From the NCBI RefSeq assembly GCF_900101625.1, contig NZ_FMYZ01000001.1, positions 652,304-716,303 of the forward strand: 64,000 nt of DNA, in the 5' to 3' direction. Source of the stretch: Cupriavidus sp. YR651 (lineage in GTDB: Bacteria > Pseudomonadota > Gammaproteobacteria > Burkholderiales > Burkholderiaceae). Numbering within the stretch: the first letter of the stretch is position 1; the number at the start of each line of letters is the position of its first letter. Both the position numbers and the translations under genes were made by a program. Below are positions 10,090 to 18,280 of the stretch, in pieces. The notes under the pieces were generated by a model, which saw only the letters and a list, made by a program, of their open reading frames with translations, was not told where the DNA came from and made no database searches.

Positions 10090-10641
10090 ATGGCCTACCC
10101 CCCTCTTCGCCCTATTCCCCGCATCATCTTTGCGTCCCGCTGGCTGCAGCTTCCGCTCTACCTCGGCCTGATCATTGCGCAAGGCGTCTACGTCTATCAC
10201 TTCCTGCATGAGGTCTGGCACCTGCTGTCGCACGTCACCACCTATGACGAGACCAAGATCATGCTGGTGGTGCTGGGCCTGATCGACGTGGTGATGATCT
10301 CGAACCTGCTGATCATGGTGATCGTGGGCGGATACGAGACCTTCGTCTCGCGACTGGGTATCGACAACCACCCGGACGAGCCCGAGTGGCTGGACCACGT
10401 GAACGCGGGCGTGCTCAAGGTCAAGCTGTCGATGGCGCTGATCGGCATTTCATCGATCCATCTGCTGAAGACATTCATCGATGCCGACCAGCGCTCCCAT
10501 CACACCATCATGTGGCAAGGCATCATCCATGTGGCCTTCCTGCTTTCCGCGCTGGCCATGGCCTGGGTGGACCGCATGGTGTCCCACCCTCACGCGGCAG
10601 GACATGCGCCGGCCGCGGGTGCGCCGCAACAGGCGCACTGA
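10090..10641 (+). CDS. yqhA: YqhA/UPF0114 family membrane protein
   Basis: A 183-residue inner-membrane protein of the YqhA family, whose function is not established. It shows three to four hydrophobic segments: near residues 18-35 (LPLYLGLIIAQGVYVYHF), 57-80 (ending SNLLIMVIVGGYETFVS), 118-134 and 148-163. The conserved RLGIDNHPDEPEWLDHVN loop and KLSMALIGISSIHLLK are typical. The ATG at 10090 is preferred over a track-extended upstream frame because translation then begins with the standard MAYPPLR-like N-terminus. A His/Ala-rich tail ends the protein. No operon partner is evident. Confidence 0.88.
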   Translation: MAYPPLRPIPRIIFASRWLQLPLYLGLIIAQGVYVYHFLHEVWHLLSHVTTYDETKIMLVVLGLIDVVMISNLLIMVIVGGYETFVSRLGIDNHPDEPEWLDHVNAGVLKVKLSMALIGISSIHLLKTFIDADQRSHHTIMWQGIIHVAFLLSALAMAWVDRMVSHPHAAGHAPAAGAPQQAH

Positions 10642-10771
10642 GGCGGCCCGGCCCTTCCGGGTGAAGCCTTGATCGCTTTTCGTGATGTCGACGGCTGTAT
10701 GCAACTCCGCAACCGTCGCCGTCACGGTGTATCATCCCGGGCTGTGTTTCACCGCTGCCCTCCCCCACAAA

Positions 10772-12295
10772 ATGACAGTCATCAAGCAAGAAGACCTCAT
10801 CCAGAGCGTCGCCGACTCCCTGCAGTACATCAGCTATTACCACCCGATGGACTACATCACCAGCCTGGGCCGCGCCTATGAGCTGGAACAGAGTCCGGCC
10901 GCCAAGGATGCGATTGCGCAGATCCTGACCAACAGCCGCATGTGCGCGGAGGGCAAGCGCCCGCTGTGCCAGGACACCGGCATCGTCACGATCTTCGTCA
11001 AGGTGGGGATGGACGTGCGCTGGGATGGCGCCACCATGGGCCTGACGGACATGATCAATGAAGGCGTGCGCCGTGGTTACACGCACCCGGACAATGTGCT
11101 GCGCGCCTCGATCGTCAGCCCGCCCGAAGGCGCCCGCAAGAACACCAAGGACAACACCCCGGCCGTGATTCACTACGAGGTCGTGCCGGGCAACACCGTG
11201 GACATCCAGGTCGCGGCCAAGGGCGGCGGCTCCGAGAACAAGTCCAAGTTCGTGATGCTGAACCCGTCCGACTCCATCGTGGACTGGGTGCTGAAGACCG
11301 TGCCGACGATGGGCGCCGGCTGGTGCCCGCCGGGCATGCTTGGCATCGGCATCGGCGGCACCGCCGAAAAGGCGATGGTGATGGCCAAGGAATCGCTGAT
11401 GGAATCCATCGACATCCAGGACATCATCGCGCGCGGCCCGAAGGACTGGGTCGAGGAAATGCGCGTCGAGCTGTACGAGAAGGTCAACGCGCTGGGCATC
11501 GGCGCACAGGGCCTGGGCGGCCTGGCCACCGTGCTGGACGTCAAGATCATGGCATCGCCGACGCACGCGGCATCCAAGCCCGTGGCGATGATCCCGAACT
11601 GCGCGGCCACCCGCCACGTGCACTTCACGCTGGACGGCAGCGGCCCGGCCCAGCTGGAAGCGCCGGACCTGTCGGCCTGGCCGAAGGTGGAGTGGGCGCC
11701 GAACACCGAGACGTCGAAGCGCGTGGACCTGAACACGCTGACGCCGGAAGAAGTGGCTTCGTGGAAGCCGGGCCAGACGCTGCTGCTCAACGGCAAGATG
11801 CTGACCGGCCGCGATGCCGCGCACAAGCGCATCGCCGACATGCTGGCCAAGGGCGAGAAGCTGCCCATCGACTTCACCAACCGCGTGATCTACTACGTGG
11901 GCCCGGTGGATCCGGTGCGCGACGAAGTGGTCGGCCCGGCTGGCCCCACCACCGCCACCCGCATGGACAAGTTCACCGAGATCATGCTGTCGCAGACCGG
12001 CCTGATTTCGATGATCGGCAAGGCCGAGCGCGGCCCCGTGGCGATCGAAGCGATCCAGAAGCACAAGTCGGCCTACCTGATGGCCGTGGGTGGCGCGGCC
12101 TACCTGGTGTCGAAGGCAATCCGCGGCGCCAAGGTGCTGGCCTTCGAAGACCTGGGCATGGAAGCGATCTACGAGTTCGACGTCAAGGACATGCCGGTGA
12201 CGGTAGCCGTGGACAGCTCGGGTACGTCCGTGCACAAGACGGGCCCCGCCGAATGGCAGGCCAAGATCGGCAAGATCCCGGTCGCGGCGGCATAA
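10772..12295 (+). CDS. fumA: Fumarate hydratase class I, iron-sulfur type
   Basis: A 507-residue [4Fe-4S] fumarase that interconverts fumarate and malate in the TCA cycle. Three cluster-ligand cysteines appear in their usual contexts: RPLCQDTG, GWCPPGMLG and IPNCAATRH. The C-terminal domain contains GPTTATRMD and KAERGP. Single-chain, with N-terminal alpha and C-terminal beta domains, at normal length. The ATG at 10772 is chosen because the 30 codons upstream in the same frame do not resemble the family. Ends in a clear terminator. Iron-dependent fumarases are oxygen-sensitive; a class II isozyme elsewhere is likely but cannot be seen here. Confidence 0.97.
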   Translation: MTVIKQEDLIQSVADSLQYISYYHPMDYITSLGRAYELEQSPAAKDAIAQILTNSRMCAEGKRPLCQDTGIVTIFVKVGMDVRWDGATMGLTDMINEGVRRGYTHPDNVLRASIVSPPEGARKNTKDNTPAVIHYEVVPGNTVDIQVAAKGGGSENKSKFVMLNPSDSIVDWVLKTVPTMGAGWCPPGMLGIGIGGTAEKAMVMAKESLMESIDIQDIIARGPKDWVEEMRVELYEKVNALGIGAQGLGGLATVLDVKIMASPTHAASKPVAMIPNCAATRHVHFTLDGSGPAQLEAPDLSAWPKVEWAPNTETSKRVDLNTLTPEEVASWKPGQTLLLNGKMLTGRDAAHKRIADMLAKGEKLPIDFTNRVIYYVGPVDPVRDEVVGPAGPTTATRMDKFTEIMLSQTGLISMIGKAERGPVAIEAIQKHKSAYLMAVGGAAYLVSKAIRGAKVLAFEDLGMEAIYEFDVKDMPVTVAVDSSGTSVHKTGPAEWQAKIGKIPVAAA

Positions 12296-12339
12296 TGGCG
12301 GCACCGGCGAACCTGCTTCGCGCAGGTTCTCCACACAGG

Positions 12340-12369
12340 AAAGCCGGGTCGATGTGGCCCGGCTTTTTT
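12340..12369 (+). terminator. Rho-independent terminator after fumarase
   Basis: AAGCCGGG and CCCGGCTT flank a 9-nt loop, followed by T6. It is preceded at 12309-12329 by a second hairpin (GAACCTGC/GCAGGTTC) with a UUCG-type loop. Confidence 0.88.
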
Positions 12370-12398
12370 GTTTGAATGCTCTTCACTTTCTGCCCCAC

Positions 12399-13208
12399 GT
12401 GAATCCCGCACCTATCGGCGTTTTCGATTCTGGCCTTGGCGGCCTGTCCGTCCTGCGCGAGATCCGCGCGCTGCTGCCGCACGAATCGCTGCTCTACCTG
12501 GCTGACTCCCGCTACGCGCCCTATGGCGAGAAGCCCGAGCACTTCGTGGAGGCGCGCACGCTGCAGGTCTGCGAGTGGCTGGCGGCGCAGGGCTGCAAGG
12601 CCCTCGTGATCGCCTGCAACACCGCGACGATGCACGCGGTGCAGACGCTGCGCGATCGACTGACGCTGCCGATCATCGGCGTGGAGCCGGGGCTGAAGCC
12701 CGCAGCGGCCGCGAGCCGCAGCAAGGTGGTGGGCGTGCTGGCCACCGCCAACACACTGAAGAGCGCCAAGTTCAACCGGTTGCTGATGTCGCTGCAGGAC
12801 GAAAGCCGCTTCGTCTGCGAGGCCGGCCTGGGCCTGGTGCCGCTGATCGAGCAAGGCGACGTGTCCGGGCCGGCCGTGCGCGACAAGCTCGACGCATTCC
12901 TGACCCCGATGCTCGAGGCCGGCGCCGACACACTCGTGCTCGGCTGCACCCACTACCCTTTCCTTGCGGAGACGATTCGCGCGATGGTGGGCGACCAGCT
13001 CGCGCTCGTCGACACCGGCAGCGCCATCGCCCGCCAGCTGGCGCGCAAGCTCGTCGAATTCGATCTGGCGGCCGGCGCGGACGCCATGCCGCGCGACCGC
13101 TATCTATCCACCAAGGATGCCGCACACTTGCGGGCCATGGCCGCGGCGCTGCTGCAGGTGGAGACGAATGCCGAGACTGTCACCATCGAACCTGCCCCGG
13201 CCGTCTGA
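12399..13208 (+). CDS. murI: Glutamate racemase
   Basis: A 269-residue cytoplasmic racemase that makes D-glutamate for peptidoglycan. Both catalytic cysteines are present, in IACNTATMH and LGCTHYPF, with the N-terminal IGVFDSGLGGLSV and the catalytic Asp therein. The GTG at 12399 gives the conventional N-terminus (VNPAPIGVFD); TTG at 12372 is an alternative, and the ATG at 12354 lies inside the fumarase terminator and is unlikely. No clear ribosome binding site supports any of them. It stands alone between fumarase and the convergent AAA+ ATPase gene. Confidence 0.95.
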   Translation: MNPAPIGVFDSGLGGLSVLREIRALLPHESLLYLADSRYAPYGEKPEHFVEARTLQVCEWLAAQGCKALVIACNTATMHAVQTLRDRLTLPIIGVEPGLKPAAAASRSKVVGVLATANTLKSAKFNRLLMSLQDESRFVCEAGLGLVPLIEQGDVSGPAVRDKLDAFLTPMLEAGADTLVLGCTHYPFLAETIRAMVGDQLALVDTGSAIARQLARKLVEFDLAAGADAMPRDRYLSTKDAAHLRAMAAALLQVETNAETVTIEPAPAV

Positions 13209-13226
13209 AGCGCTGGCGATTCGTCG

Positions 13227-15527
13227 CTACTGGAAGAAGCCCAGCGGCTTGTGATGCCGCACCTCCGGTTTGACCGCATGCTCCTGGCGAAGCTGCGCGA
13301 GGAATTCATCGGGCGTCAATGATTCCCCCAGCACGACGGACTGCCGCTTGACCGTGGCAAAGTCGCCCGGCGTCAGACAATCCATCGCATCGAGCTCGTG
13401 GCGGATGGCGTCGGTCATACGGCCTTCATTGCCTTCCAGAGCCTCGTCGATGAACATGGTCGCGCGCTGCGCGGGCTTGAGCGGAAGGAAGCGGATCTTG
13501 AACGAGAAACGCCGCAGCGCGGCTTCGTCGATTCGATCGAACAGGTTGGTCGTGCAGATGAAAATGCCGTTGAAGCGCTCCATGCCCTGAAGCATCTCAT
13601 TGACTTCCGACACCTCATAGTTGCGCACCGCCTGCTGGCGGCTTTGCATGAAACTGTCGGCCTCATCAAGCAGCAGCACCGCCCCGTCCTCCTCCGCGCG
13701 CGCGAACATCGCGGCAATTTGCTGTTCGGTTTCGCCGACGTACTTGCTCATCAGGTCAGAGGCACGCCGGATCATCAGCGGCAGATCGAGTTCGGCGGCG
13801 ATGTGCTCGGCGAGCGCGGTCTTGCCAGTGCCGGGTGGCCCGTAGAAACACAGCGTGCCTCGTTGCCGCGCGCCAAGCGCCTGCACGATCTTGTCCACTT
13901 CATAGCGCGCTTCCAGGTGCAGGTTATCGAGCCGGTAGTGGGTCACCACGGGACGTGCCTCGGCCTCGGGCCGCAAGCCCATCGCGCGGTCCGCATGCTC
14001 CAGCTGACGCAGGATCAGCGCCTCGACGGGTTCCTCCACATCGGGCCGCGCGAGTTCCACGAAGCGCGCGGCCGACTGCACCTGCGCGGGTGTCAGCGTC
14101 TTGCGCGCCGCCAGCGTGGCGATAAAGGCATCGCTCACGGCCAGCCCGCCCAGGTGCTTGCGGATGATGTTCTCGCGCACCAGCGGTGGCGGAATCCTGA
14201 GTTCCAGATGGAACTGGAAGCGCCGCAGATAAGCCGGATCAATCTGACGGATCGAGTTGGAGATCCAGATCACCGGCACGGGATTCTGCTCCAGTGTCTG
14301 ATTGACCCAGGCCTTGCCGTTGACGGAGGCGCGCGTGTCCTCCTGTCCGAAGAGGCTCATCAACTCGCGCGCGCTGCCGGGGAAGACGTCCTCGACTTCA
14401 TCGAACAGCAACGCCGTGCGCGGGCGGCCGCGCAGGAACGCTTGCGAGACCTGCAGCGAACGATAGCGGTCCTTGCCGGACAGGCTGTTGCCATCGCGAT
14501 CGAAGCAGTCGACCTCGTAAAGCTCGCAGCCGGCCTCGCGCGCAAGCAGGCGCGCAAACTCTGTCTTGCCAGTACCCGGCGGACCATAGATCAACACATT
14601 GACGCCAGCGGCATTCTGGCGCGTGGCATTGGCCAGCAGCGCGGAGAGATAACGGGCATCGGTCTCCACATGCGGGTAGTCGCTCGTCCCCAGCGTGGGC
14701 GGGGCGGCAGGCCGCGTGAAGACCGCCATCATCTCGGCCTCGCTCGCATAGTTGCCCAGCAGCACGTGGAGCAGCCGGTCGGACAGTCGCATCAGGTCGC
14801 CGAGGTCCGTGACGCTGTTCTCCGGCAACGGCTGTTCGATCAGGTTGAGGGTTTCCAGCCGCGAACCGGGGCGCAGCGACACGGCGATGTCGGCGGGACT
14901 TGCGCCGGTCAGGCCGGCCAGGATCTGAAAGGCCTCCTGGCTGTGCGCAACCTTGCAGTCAACCATCACCGCGCGCAGGTCGCGCTTGTACTTGGCCAGC
15001 GCGGCGTAGAGAAGCAGCTTGCGTTCGTGTTCGGGCAGGTTCAGCACGTGGCTGAGCATGTCGATGTTGCGCACCAGCAGCACGCGTTCGCCGTCCAGCC
15101 GCGCGGCGATCGCGGCGGCCGATGCATCGAACACCGCGAACATGTCCTTGGCGTGGTGCTTGACGTACTCGTCGAGGTAGTAGAACAACGCGCTTTCATC
15201 GAAAGCGCTGTTCCACTGGCCGTGGCGATCCAGAAATTCCTCGGGTGTCAGCCGCGACGCGCCCTTCCATGCGGGCATGTCGGCACACCGCGCCGACAGG
15301 AAGCGCTGCACGCGCAGCACCACCCCATAAGGCCAGACCATTTCCTGTGCGCTGACGGTCAACACGTCATTGATGTTGCTGCGCAGGTTAAAACGGGGCC
15401 CGAGCGCGCATACGACGCGCAATGCAAACTGGGCACACATCCAGTCCAGCGCCGAAGTCCCGGTCAGGCCGGGAGAAGCGCGGAGGAGCGTGGAGCGGTC
15501 GTCTTCAGCAAAACGTGTGAAGTCCAT
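13227..15527 (-). CDS. Tandem AAA+ ATPase of unknown function
   Basis: A 766-residue protein with two AAA+ modules behind an N-terminal domain of about 290 residues that I do not recognise. Module 1: Walker A GPPGTGKT at 315-322, Walker B LLFDEVED at 373-380, arginine-finger region YLRRFQF near 433. Module 2: Walker A GPPGTGKT at 563-570, pore-loop-like SKYVGETE at 594-601, Walker B LLLDEADS at 618-625, ALRRFSF near 670. Both sites look intact. The layout recalls CDC48/ClpB-type unfoldases, but no protease, zinc or transmembrane segment is visible, so it is probably a cytosolic remodelling ATPase. AAGGGA precedes the ATG at 15527. No operon partner; convergent with murI. Confidence 0.85.
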   Translation of the reverse strand: MDFTRFAEDDRSTLLRASPGLTGTSALDWMCAQFALRVVCALGPRFNLRSNINDVLTVSAQEMVWPYGVVLRVQRFLSARCADMPAWKGASRLTPEEFLDRHGQWNSAFDESALFYYLDEYVKHHAKDMFAVFDASAAAIAARLDGERVLLVRNIDMLSHVLNLPEHERKLLLYAALAKYKRDLRAVMVDCKVAHSQEAFQILAGLTGASPADIAVSLRPGSRLETLNLIEQPLPENSVTDLGDLMRLSDRLLHVLLGNYASEAEMMAVFTRPAAPPTLGTSDYPHVETDARYLSALLANATRQNAAGVNVLIYGPPGTGKTEFARLLAREAGCELYEVDCFDRDGNSLSGKDRYRSLQVSQAFLRGRPRTALLFDEVEDVFPGSARELMSLFGQEDTRASVNGKAWVNQTLEQNPVPVIWISNSIRQIDPAYLRRFQFHLELRIPPPLVRENIIRKHLGGLAVSDAFIATLAARKTLTPAQVQSAARFVELARPDVEEPVEALILRQLEHADRAMGLRPEAEARPVVTHYRLDNLHLEARYEVDKIVQALGARQRGTLCFYGPPGTGKTALAEHIAAELDLPLMIRRASDLMSKYVGETEQQIAAMFARAEEDGAVLLLDEADSFMQSRQQAVRNYEVSEVNEMLQGMERFNGIFICTTNLFDRIDEAALRRFSFKIRFLPLKPAQRATMFIDEALEGNEGRMTDAIRHELDAMDCLTPGDFATVKRQSVVLGESLTPDEFLAQLRQEHAVKPEVRHHKPLGFFQ

Positions 15528-15821
15528 GGCCAGTTCCCTTCGCACAGGGCTGGCGGGCGCCCGGACCGCGGGAGCGCCATCGCCTGCGCTGTTTCTGCCG
15601 CTAGTGGGGTGTCACGTTGTGTCTTTCGCTATTCCTTTCTGTCGCCGGATGGATTCGTTCTAATAATCCTAGCGCGGTTTTCCGCCGCCGGGGTATCGGA
15701 GACACCCGGCGGACGCGGCCTCTCCCACGCAGGGCGCCGGTAGCGCTCCTTGGTAGCGCTCTCGTTACGCGGCCATGCGATTGCTGCCAGGATGCGCCAT
15801 CATATTGGCGAATCGGCCGAA

Positions 15822-15837
15822 CGCATTGCACAATGCG
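15822..15837. promoter_or_regulatory. Inverted repeat upstream of the tonB Fur box
   Basis: CGCATTG-CA-CAATGCG has perfect 7-bp arms and sits 7 bp before the Fur-box candidate. It could bind a second regulator of the tonB operon. The dyad is seen directly; its role is inference. Confidence 0.4.
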
Positions 15838-15844
15838 CAACAAA

Positions 15845-15859
15845 TAAGAATCATTATCG
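15845..15859 (+). promoter_or_regulatory. Fur box candidate ahead of tonB-exbB-exbD
   Basis: TAAGAATCATTATCG matches the 7-1-7 Fur consensus (TGATAAT n ATTATCA) at 11 of 14 specified positions, in the leader of an iron-transport operon. TATACT at 15863 may be the -10 element. Confidence 0.65.
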
Positions 15860-15945
15860 TTTATACTATCGCCCTGATACGCTACCCAAGAGTGGCGCTC
15901 CCCCGGCAACCCGGTTTCTTCGAGGCTGTTTTTTGGAGCGTTATC

Positions 15946-16011
15946 ATGGAATTGCTGTTGAGCCTGCTGGTCGGATGTGGCATCTCGCTGATCCTGTTCT
16001 ACCGCAAGTGA
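15946..16011 (+). CDS. Possible 21-residue membrane microprotein
   Basis: An ATG with GGAG 8 nt upstream opens a 21-codon frame, MELLLSLLVGCGISLILFYR plus a final Lys. It is almost entirely hydrophobic, ends with positive residues as a single inner-membrane helix would, and has a Cys at position 11. It lies between the Fur-box candidate and tonB, with 34 bp to the tonB ATG, so it would be co-transcribed with tonB. It may be a real microprotein, a leader ORF that couples translation to tonB (which lacks a clear ribosome binding site), or chance. I do not recognise it. Confidence 0.5.
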   Translation: MELLLSLLVGCGISLILFYRK

Positions 16012-16045
16012 TTGCGCCAACCGGCGTTCACCTGTCGTTCTTCCC

Positions 16046-16705
16046 ATGTTCGATCAACGATTCTTCAAGATCACTGTTGCTGTCCTGCTGTTTCATGCCG
16101 GGCTGCTGTATCTGGTCCAGAGTGGCCTGGCGCGCAAGCTGACCGAAGCGGTCATCTCGCCTGAAATCATCGCCCGGATCATTCCACTGGAGCCACCTCA
16201 GCAGCCGCCCGCGCCGGAACCGCCCAAGCCGAGGCCGGAGACGCCGCCCAAGCAGGTCAAGGTGGTGACGCCGCGCCCCACCCCGCCGAGGCCGCAACCG
16301 ACGCCGGAGCCGGTAGCGTCGCTGCCGCCGACACCGACGGCTATCTCGGCGCCGCCCTCGCCGCCTGCACCGCCTGCGCCCGCACCGGAAACCGCTGCGC
16401 CTGCGGCCCCGGCCAACGCCGCGCCGCGCGCCGTGGGCATCGGCGAGATCGCCTGCTCGCCGCCTCAGGTCGCCTATCCGTCGCAGTCTCGCCGTATGGG
16501 CGAGACCGGCAAGGCCGTGGTACGCCTGACCACCGATGAAGGCGGCCATGTGGTAAAGACTGCAGTGGTCACGTCTAGCGGGTCATCACGACTTGACCAG
16601 GCTGCGGTAGACGCCGTGCAGAAGATGCGCTGCAAGCCCTACATGGACAACGGCCGCGCCGTGGCCGTGACAGCCCAGCAGCCGATCAATTTCGAACTGA
16701 ACTGA
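16046..16705 (+). CDS. tonB: Energy transducer TonB
   Basis: A 219-residue protein that carries proton-motive force from ExbB-ExbD to outer-membrane receptors. One N-terminal membrane anchor (about residues 9-27), a long Pro/Glu/Lys/Thr-rich spacer (about 48-130) that spans the periplasm, and a C-terminal TonB domain with PSQSRRMGETGKAVVRL and SSRLDQAAVDAVQKMR. Two cysteines (in EIACSPP and KMRCKPY) could form a disulfide, as in some TonB paralogues. Followed by exbB after 51 bp. A Fur-box candidate upstream implies induction by iron limitation. Confidence 0.95.
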   Translation: MFDQRFFKITVAVLLFHAGLLYLVQSGLARKLTEAVISPEIIARIIPLEPPQQPPAPEPPKPRPETPPKQVKVVTPRPTPPRPQPTPEPVASLPPTPTAISAPPSPPAPPAPAPETAAPAAPANAAPRAVGIGEIACSPPQVAYPSQSRRMGETGKAVVRLTTDEGGHVVKTAVVTSSGSSRLDQAAVDAVQKMRCKPYMDNGRAVAVTAQQPINFELN

Positions 16706-16756
16706 TTTCCCGGAATTTTCCGATCTTCCCAAACACAGACATCATCAGGAACCACC

Positions 16757-17485
16757 ATGCAGGACCTCGGACTCTCCCACCTCTGGTCGCAAGGCGATTT
16801 CGTCATGCGAGCGACCGCCATCATTCTGCTCATCATGTCGCTGCTGTCGTGGATCGTGATCCTCACCAAGGCGTGGGATCTGATTCGCCTCAAGAAGATG
16901 GCGCACGGCGCGGAAAAGCGCTTCTGGCATTCCGACGATTTCGATCACGCACTGGAAACGCTGGGCGCCAATGACGCCAACCCGTTCCGCACGCTGGCCG
17001 TGACTGGCAAGGAAGCCGCGCAGCACCATCGCGCGAGCCAGCCGCAGTTGCACGACGTCCTGGACATTTCCGACTGGCTGACCCGCTCGCTCAAGAGTGC
17101 GATCGACGAAGCCGTCGCCCGTATGCAGTCCGGCCTGGCCGTACTGGCATCGGTGGGTTCCACCGCGCCGTTCGTCGGCCTGTTCGGCACCGTCTGGGGC
17201 ATCTATCATGCACTGATCGGCATTGGCGCCTCGGGTGTGCCGACGATCGACAAGGTGGCTGGCCCGGTGGGTGAAGCGCTGATCATGACCGCCTTCGGCC
17301 TGGCCGTGGCGATTCCCGCGGTGCTGGGCTACAACGCACTGAGCCGTGGCAACAAGTCGGTCATCAGCAAGCTCAACCGCTTTGCGCACGATCTGCACGC
17401 ATACTTCGTGACCGGCGCCCGCGTGCGTCCGACCACCTCCCGCGCAGCCGACGACGGCTCGGTGCGCCTGGCTGTCAAGAACTGA
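16757..17485 (+). CDS. exbB: MotA/TolQ/ExbB proton channel family protein
   Basis: A 242-residue inner-membrane protein forming the pentameric channel of the TonB motor. Three membrane segments: MRATAIILLIMSLLSWIVIL near residues 16-35, and two around SVGSTAPFVGLFGTVWGIYH (about 133-155) and GEALIMTAFGLAVAIPAVL (about 175-195). The conserved GTVWGI and Thr/Gly pattern are those of ExbB rather than TolQ or MotA, in agreement with the adjoining tonB and exbD. AGGAAC precedes the ATG. Second gene of tonB-exbB-exbD. Confidence 0.95.
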   Translation: MQDLGLSHLWSQGDFVMRATAIILLIMSLLSWIVILTKAWDLIRLKKMAHGAEKRFWHSDDFDHALETLGANDANPFRTLAVTGKEAAQHHRASQPQLHDVLDISDWLTRSLKSAIDEAVARMQSGLAVLASVGSTAPFVGLFGTVWGIYHALIGIGASGVPTIDKVAGPVGEALIMTAFGLAVAIPAVLGYNALSRGNKSVISKLNRFAHDLHAYFVTGARVRPTTSRAADDGSVRLAVKN

Positions 17486-17513
17486 GCGCGACCCGCATTA
17501 GAAGGAAGTCATC

Positions 17514-17927
17514 ATGGCATTCGGCACTCTCGACGGAGACGATGACGAAGTGATGAGCGAAATCAACATGACGCCGCTGGTCGACGTCATGCTGGTACTG
17601 CTGATCATCTTCATCATCACGATTCCGGTCATCAATCACGCGGTAAAGATCGATCTGCCGCGTGCAACGAACCAGCCCAACGACAGCAAGCCGCAAAACA
17701 TCAACGTGTCCATCGACGCGCAGGGCAAGGTTTTCTGGAACCAGCAGGAAGTTGATCAGCCCGCGCTGGAGGCCCGCATCGCCGACGCCGCACAGTTACA
17801 GCCGCAACCGGAGCTGCATCTGCGCGCGGATCGCGATGTGCGCTACGAGCGCGTGGCCGAAGTCATGGCCGCCGCGCAGCACGGCGGGCTTGGCAAGATC
17901 GGCTTCATCACTGAGCCGAAGCACTGA
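17514..17927 (+). CDS. exbD: Biopolymer transport protein ExbD/TolR
   Basis: A 137-residue protein with one N-terminal helix, MTPLVDVMLVLLIIFIITIP, that carries the essential Asp of the ExbD/TolR motif, then a periplasmic domain ending VAEVMAAAQHGGLGKIGFI. It sits in the ExbB channel and couples proton flow to TonB. AAGGAAG precedes the ATG; 28 bp separate it from exbB. Last gene of the operon, closed by a terminator. Confidence 0.95.
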   Translation: MAFGTLDGDDDEVMSEINMTPLVDVMLVLLIIFIITIPVINHAVKIDLPRATNQPNDSKPQNINVSIDAQGKVFWNQQEVDQPALEARIADAAQLQPQPELHLRADRDVRYERVAEVMAAAQHGGLGKIGFITEPKH

Positions 17928-17960
17928 TTCGACGCGTCCGGGCGGACACCGGGAAGAGCA

Positions 17961-17990
17961 AGGGCATCCAATCGGATGCCCTTTTTCTTT
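17961..17990 (+). terminator. Rho-independent terminator after exbD
   Basis: AGGGCATCC and GGATGCCCT pair across a 4-nt loop, followed by T-rich TTTTCTTT, 33 bp after the exbD stop codon. Confidence 0.9.
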
Positions 17991-18204
17991 GCGCGTTCGT
18001 ACGCGGTCGGTCACGCGAGGTTGCGCGGGTCGATGCTCGGGCACTGAGTGTCGATCCGCATGAGTGGCCGTATGCGTGTCTGTATGGGTGTTCGTTTGCC
18101 CGTTCGCTCGCATGCATTCCGACAATCTACCCCGCCCTCCGCCCTGGCGTTCTTAGCAAGAATTGTCGCGTGGTTATTGCAGGTGTAAAGGTTCGTGAAG
18201 ATCC

Positions 18205-18233
18205 TTGTAATGATAACAATTCTCATTTAAGAT
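18205..18233 (+). promoter_or_regulatory. hemP promoter with Fur box in the spacer
   Basis: TTGTAA (18205-18210) and TAAGAT (18228-18233) are 17 bp apart. The spacer begins with TGATAACAATTCTCA (18211-18225), a 12 of 14 match to the specified 7-1-7 Fur consensus. Fur binding would block RNA polymerase directly. The rest of the 353-bp gap from exbD (17928-18204) shows only the exbD terminator. Confidence 0.75.
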
Positions 18234-18280
18234 CGATGTCACTGTGAATCACACATCGAATGCTTCGTACGGAGAAGATC

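Larger units (their letters stand above)
15528..15945. other. Regulatory interval between AAA+ ATPase and tonB region
   Basis: No convincing gene. Contains the direct repeat GGTAGCGCTC (two copies near 15730-15762), a 16-bp near-palindrome (15822-15837) and a Fur-box candidate (15845-15859). The promoters of the divergent ATPase and tonB transcripts must lie here. Confidence 0.6.

Noticed and set aside
12354..12398. ATG at 12354 as the murI start
   Set aside because: It lies in the loop side of the fumarase terminator hairpin and adds residues not seen in MurI.
13398..15743. Plus-strand open frame of about 780 codons opposite the AAA+ ATPase
   Set aside because: Same antisense artefact; composition (His/Arg/Gln-rich) is that of a shadow frame and the minus-strand gene has intact motifs.
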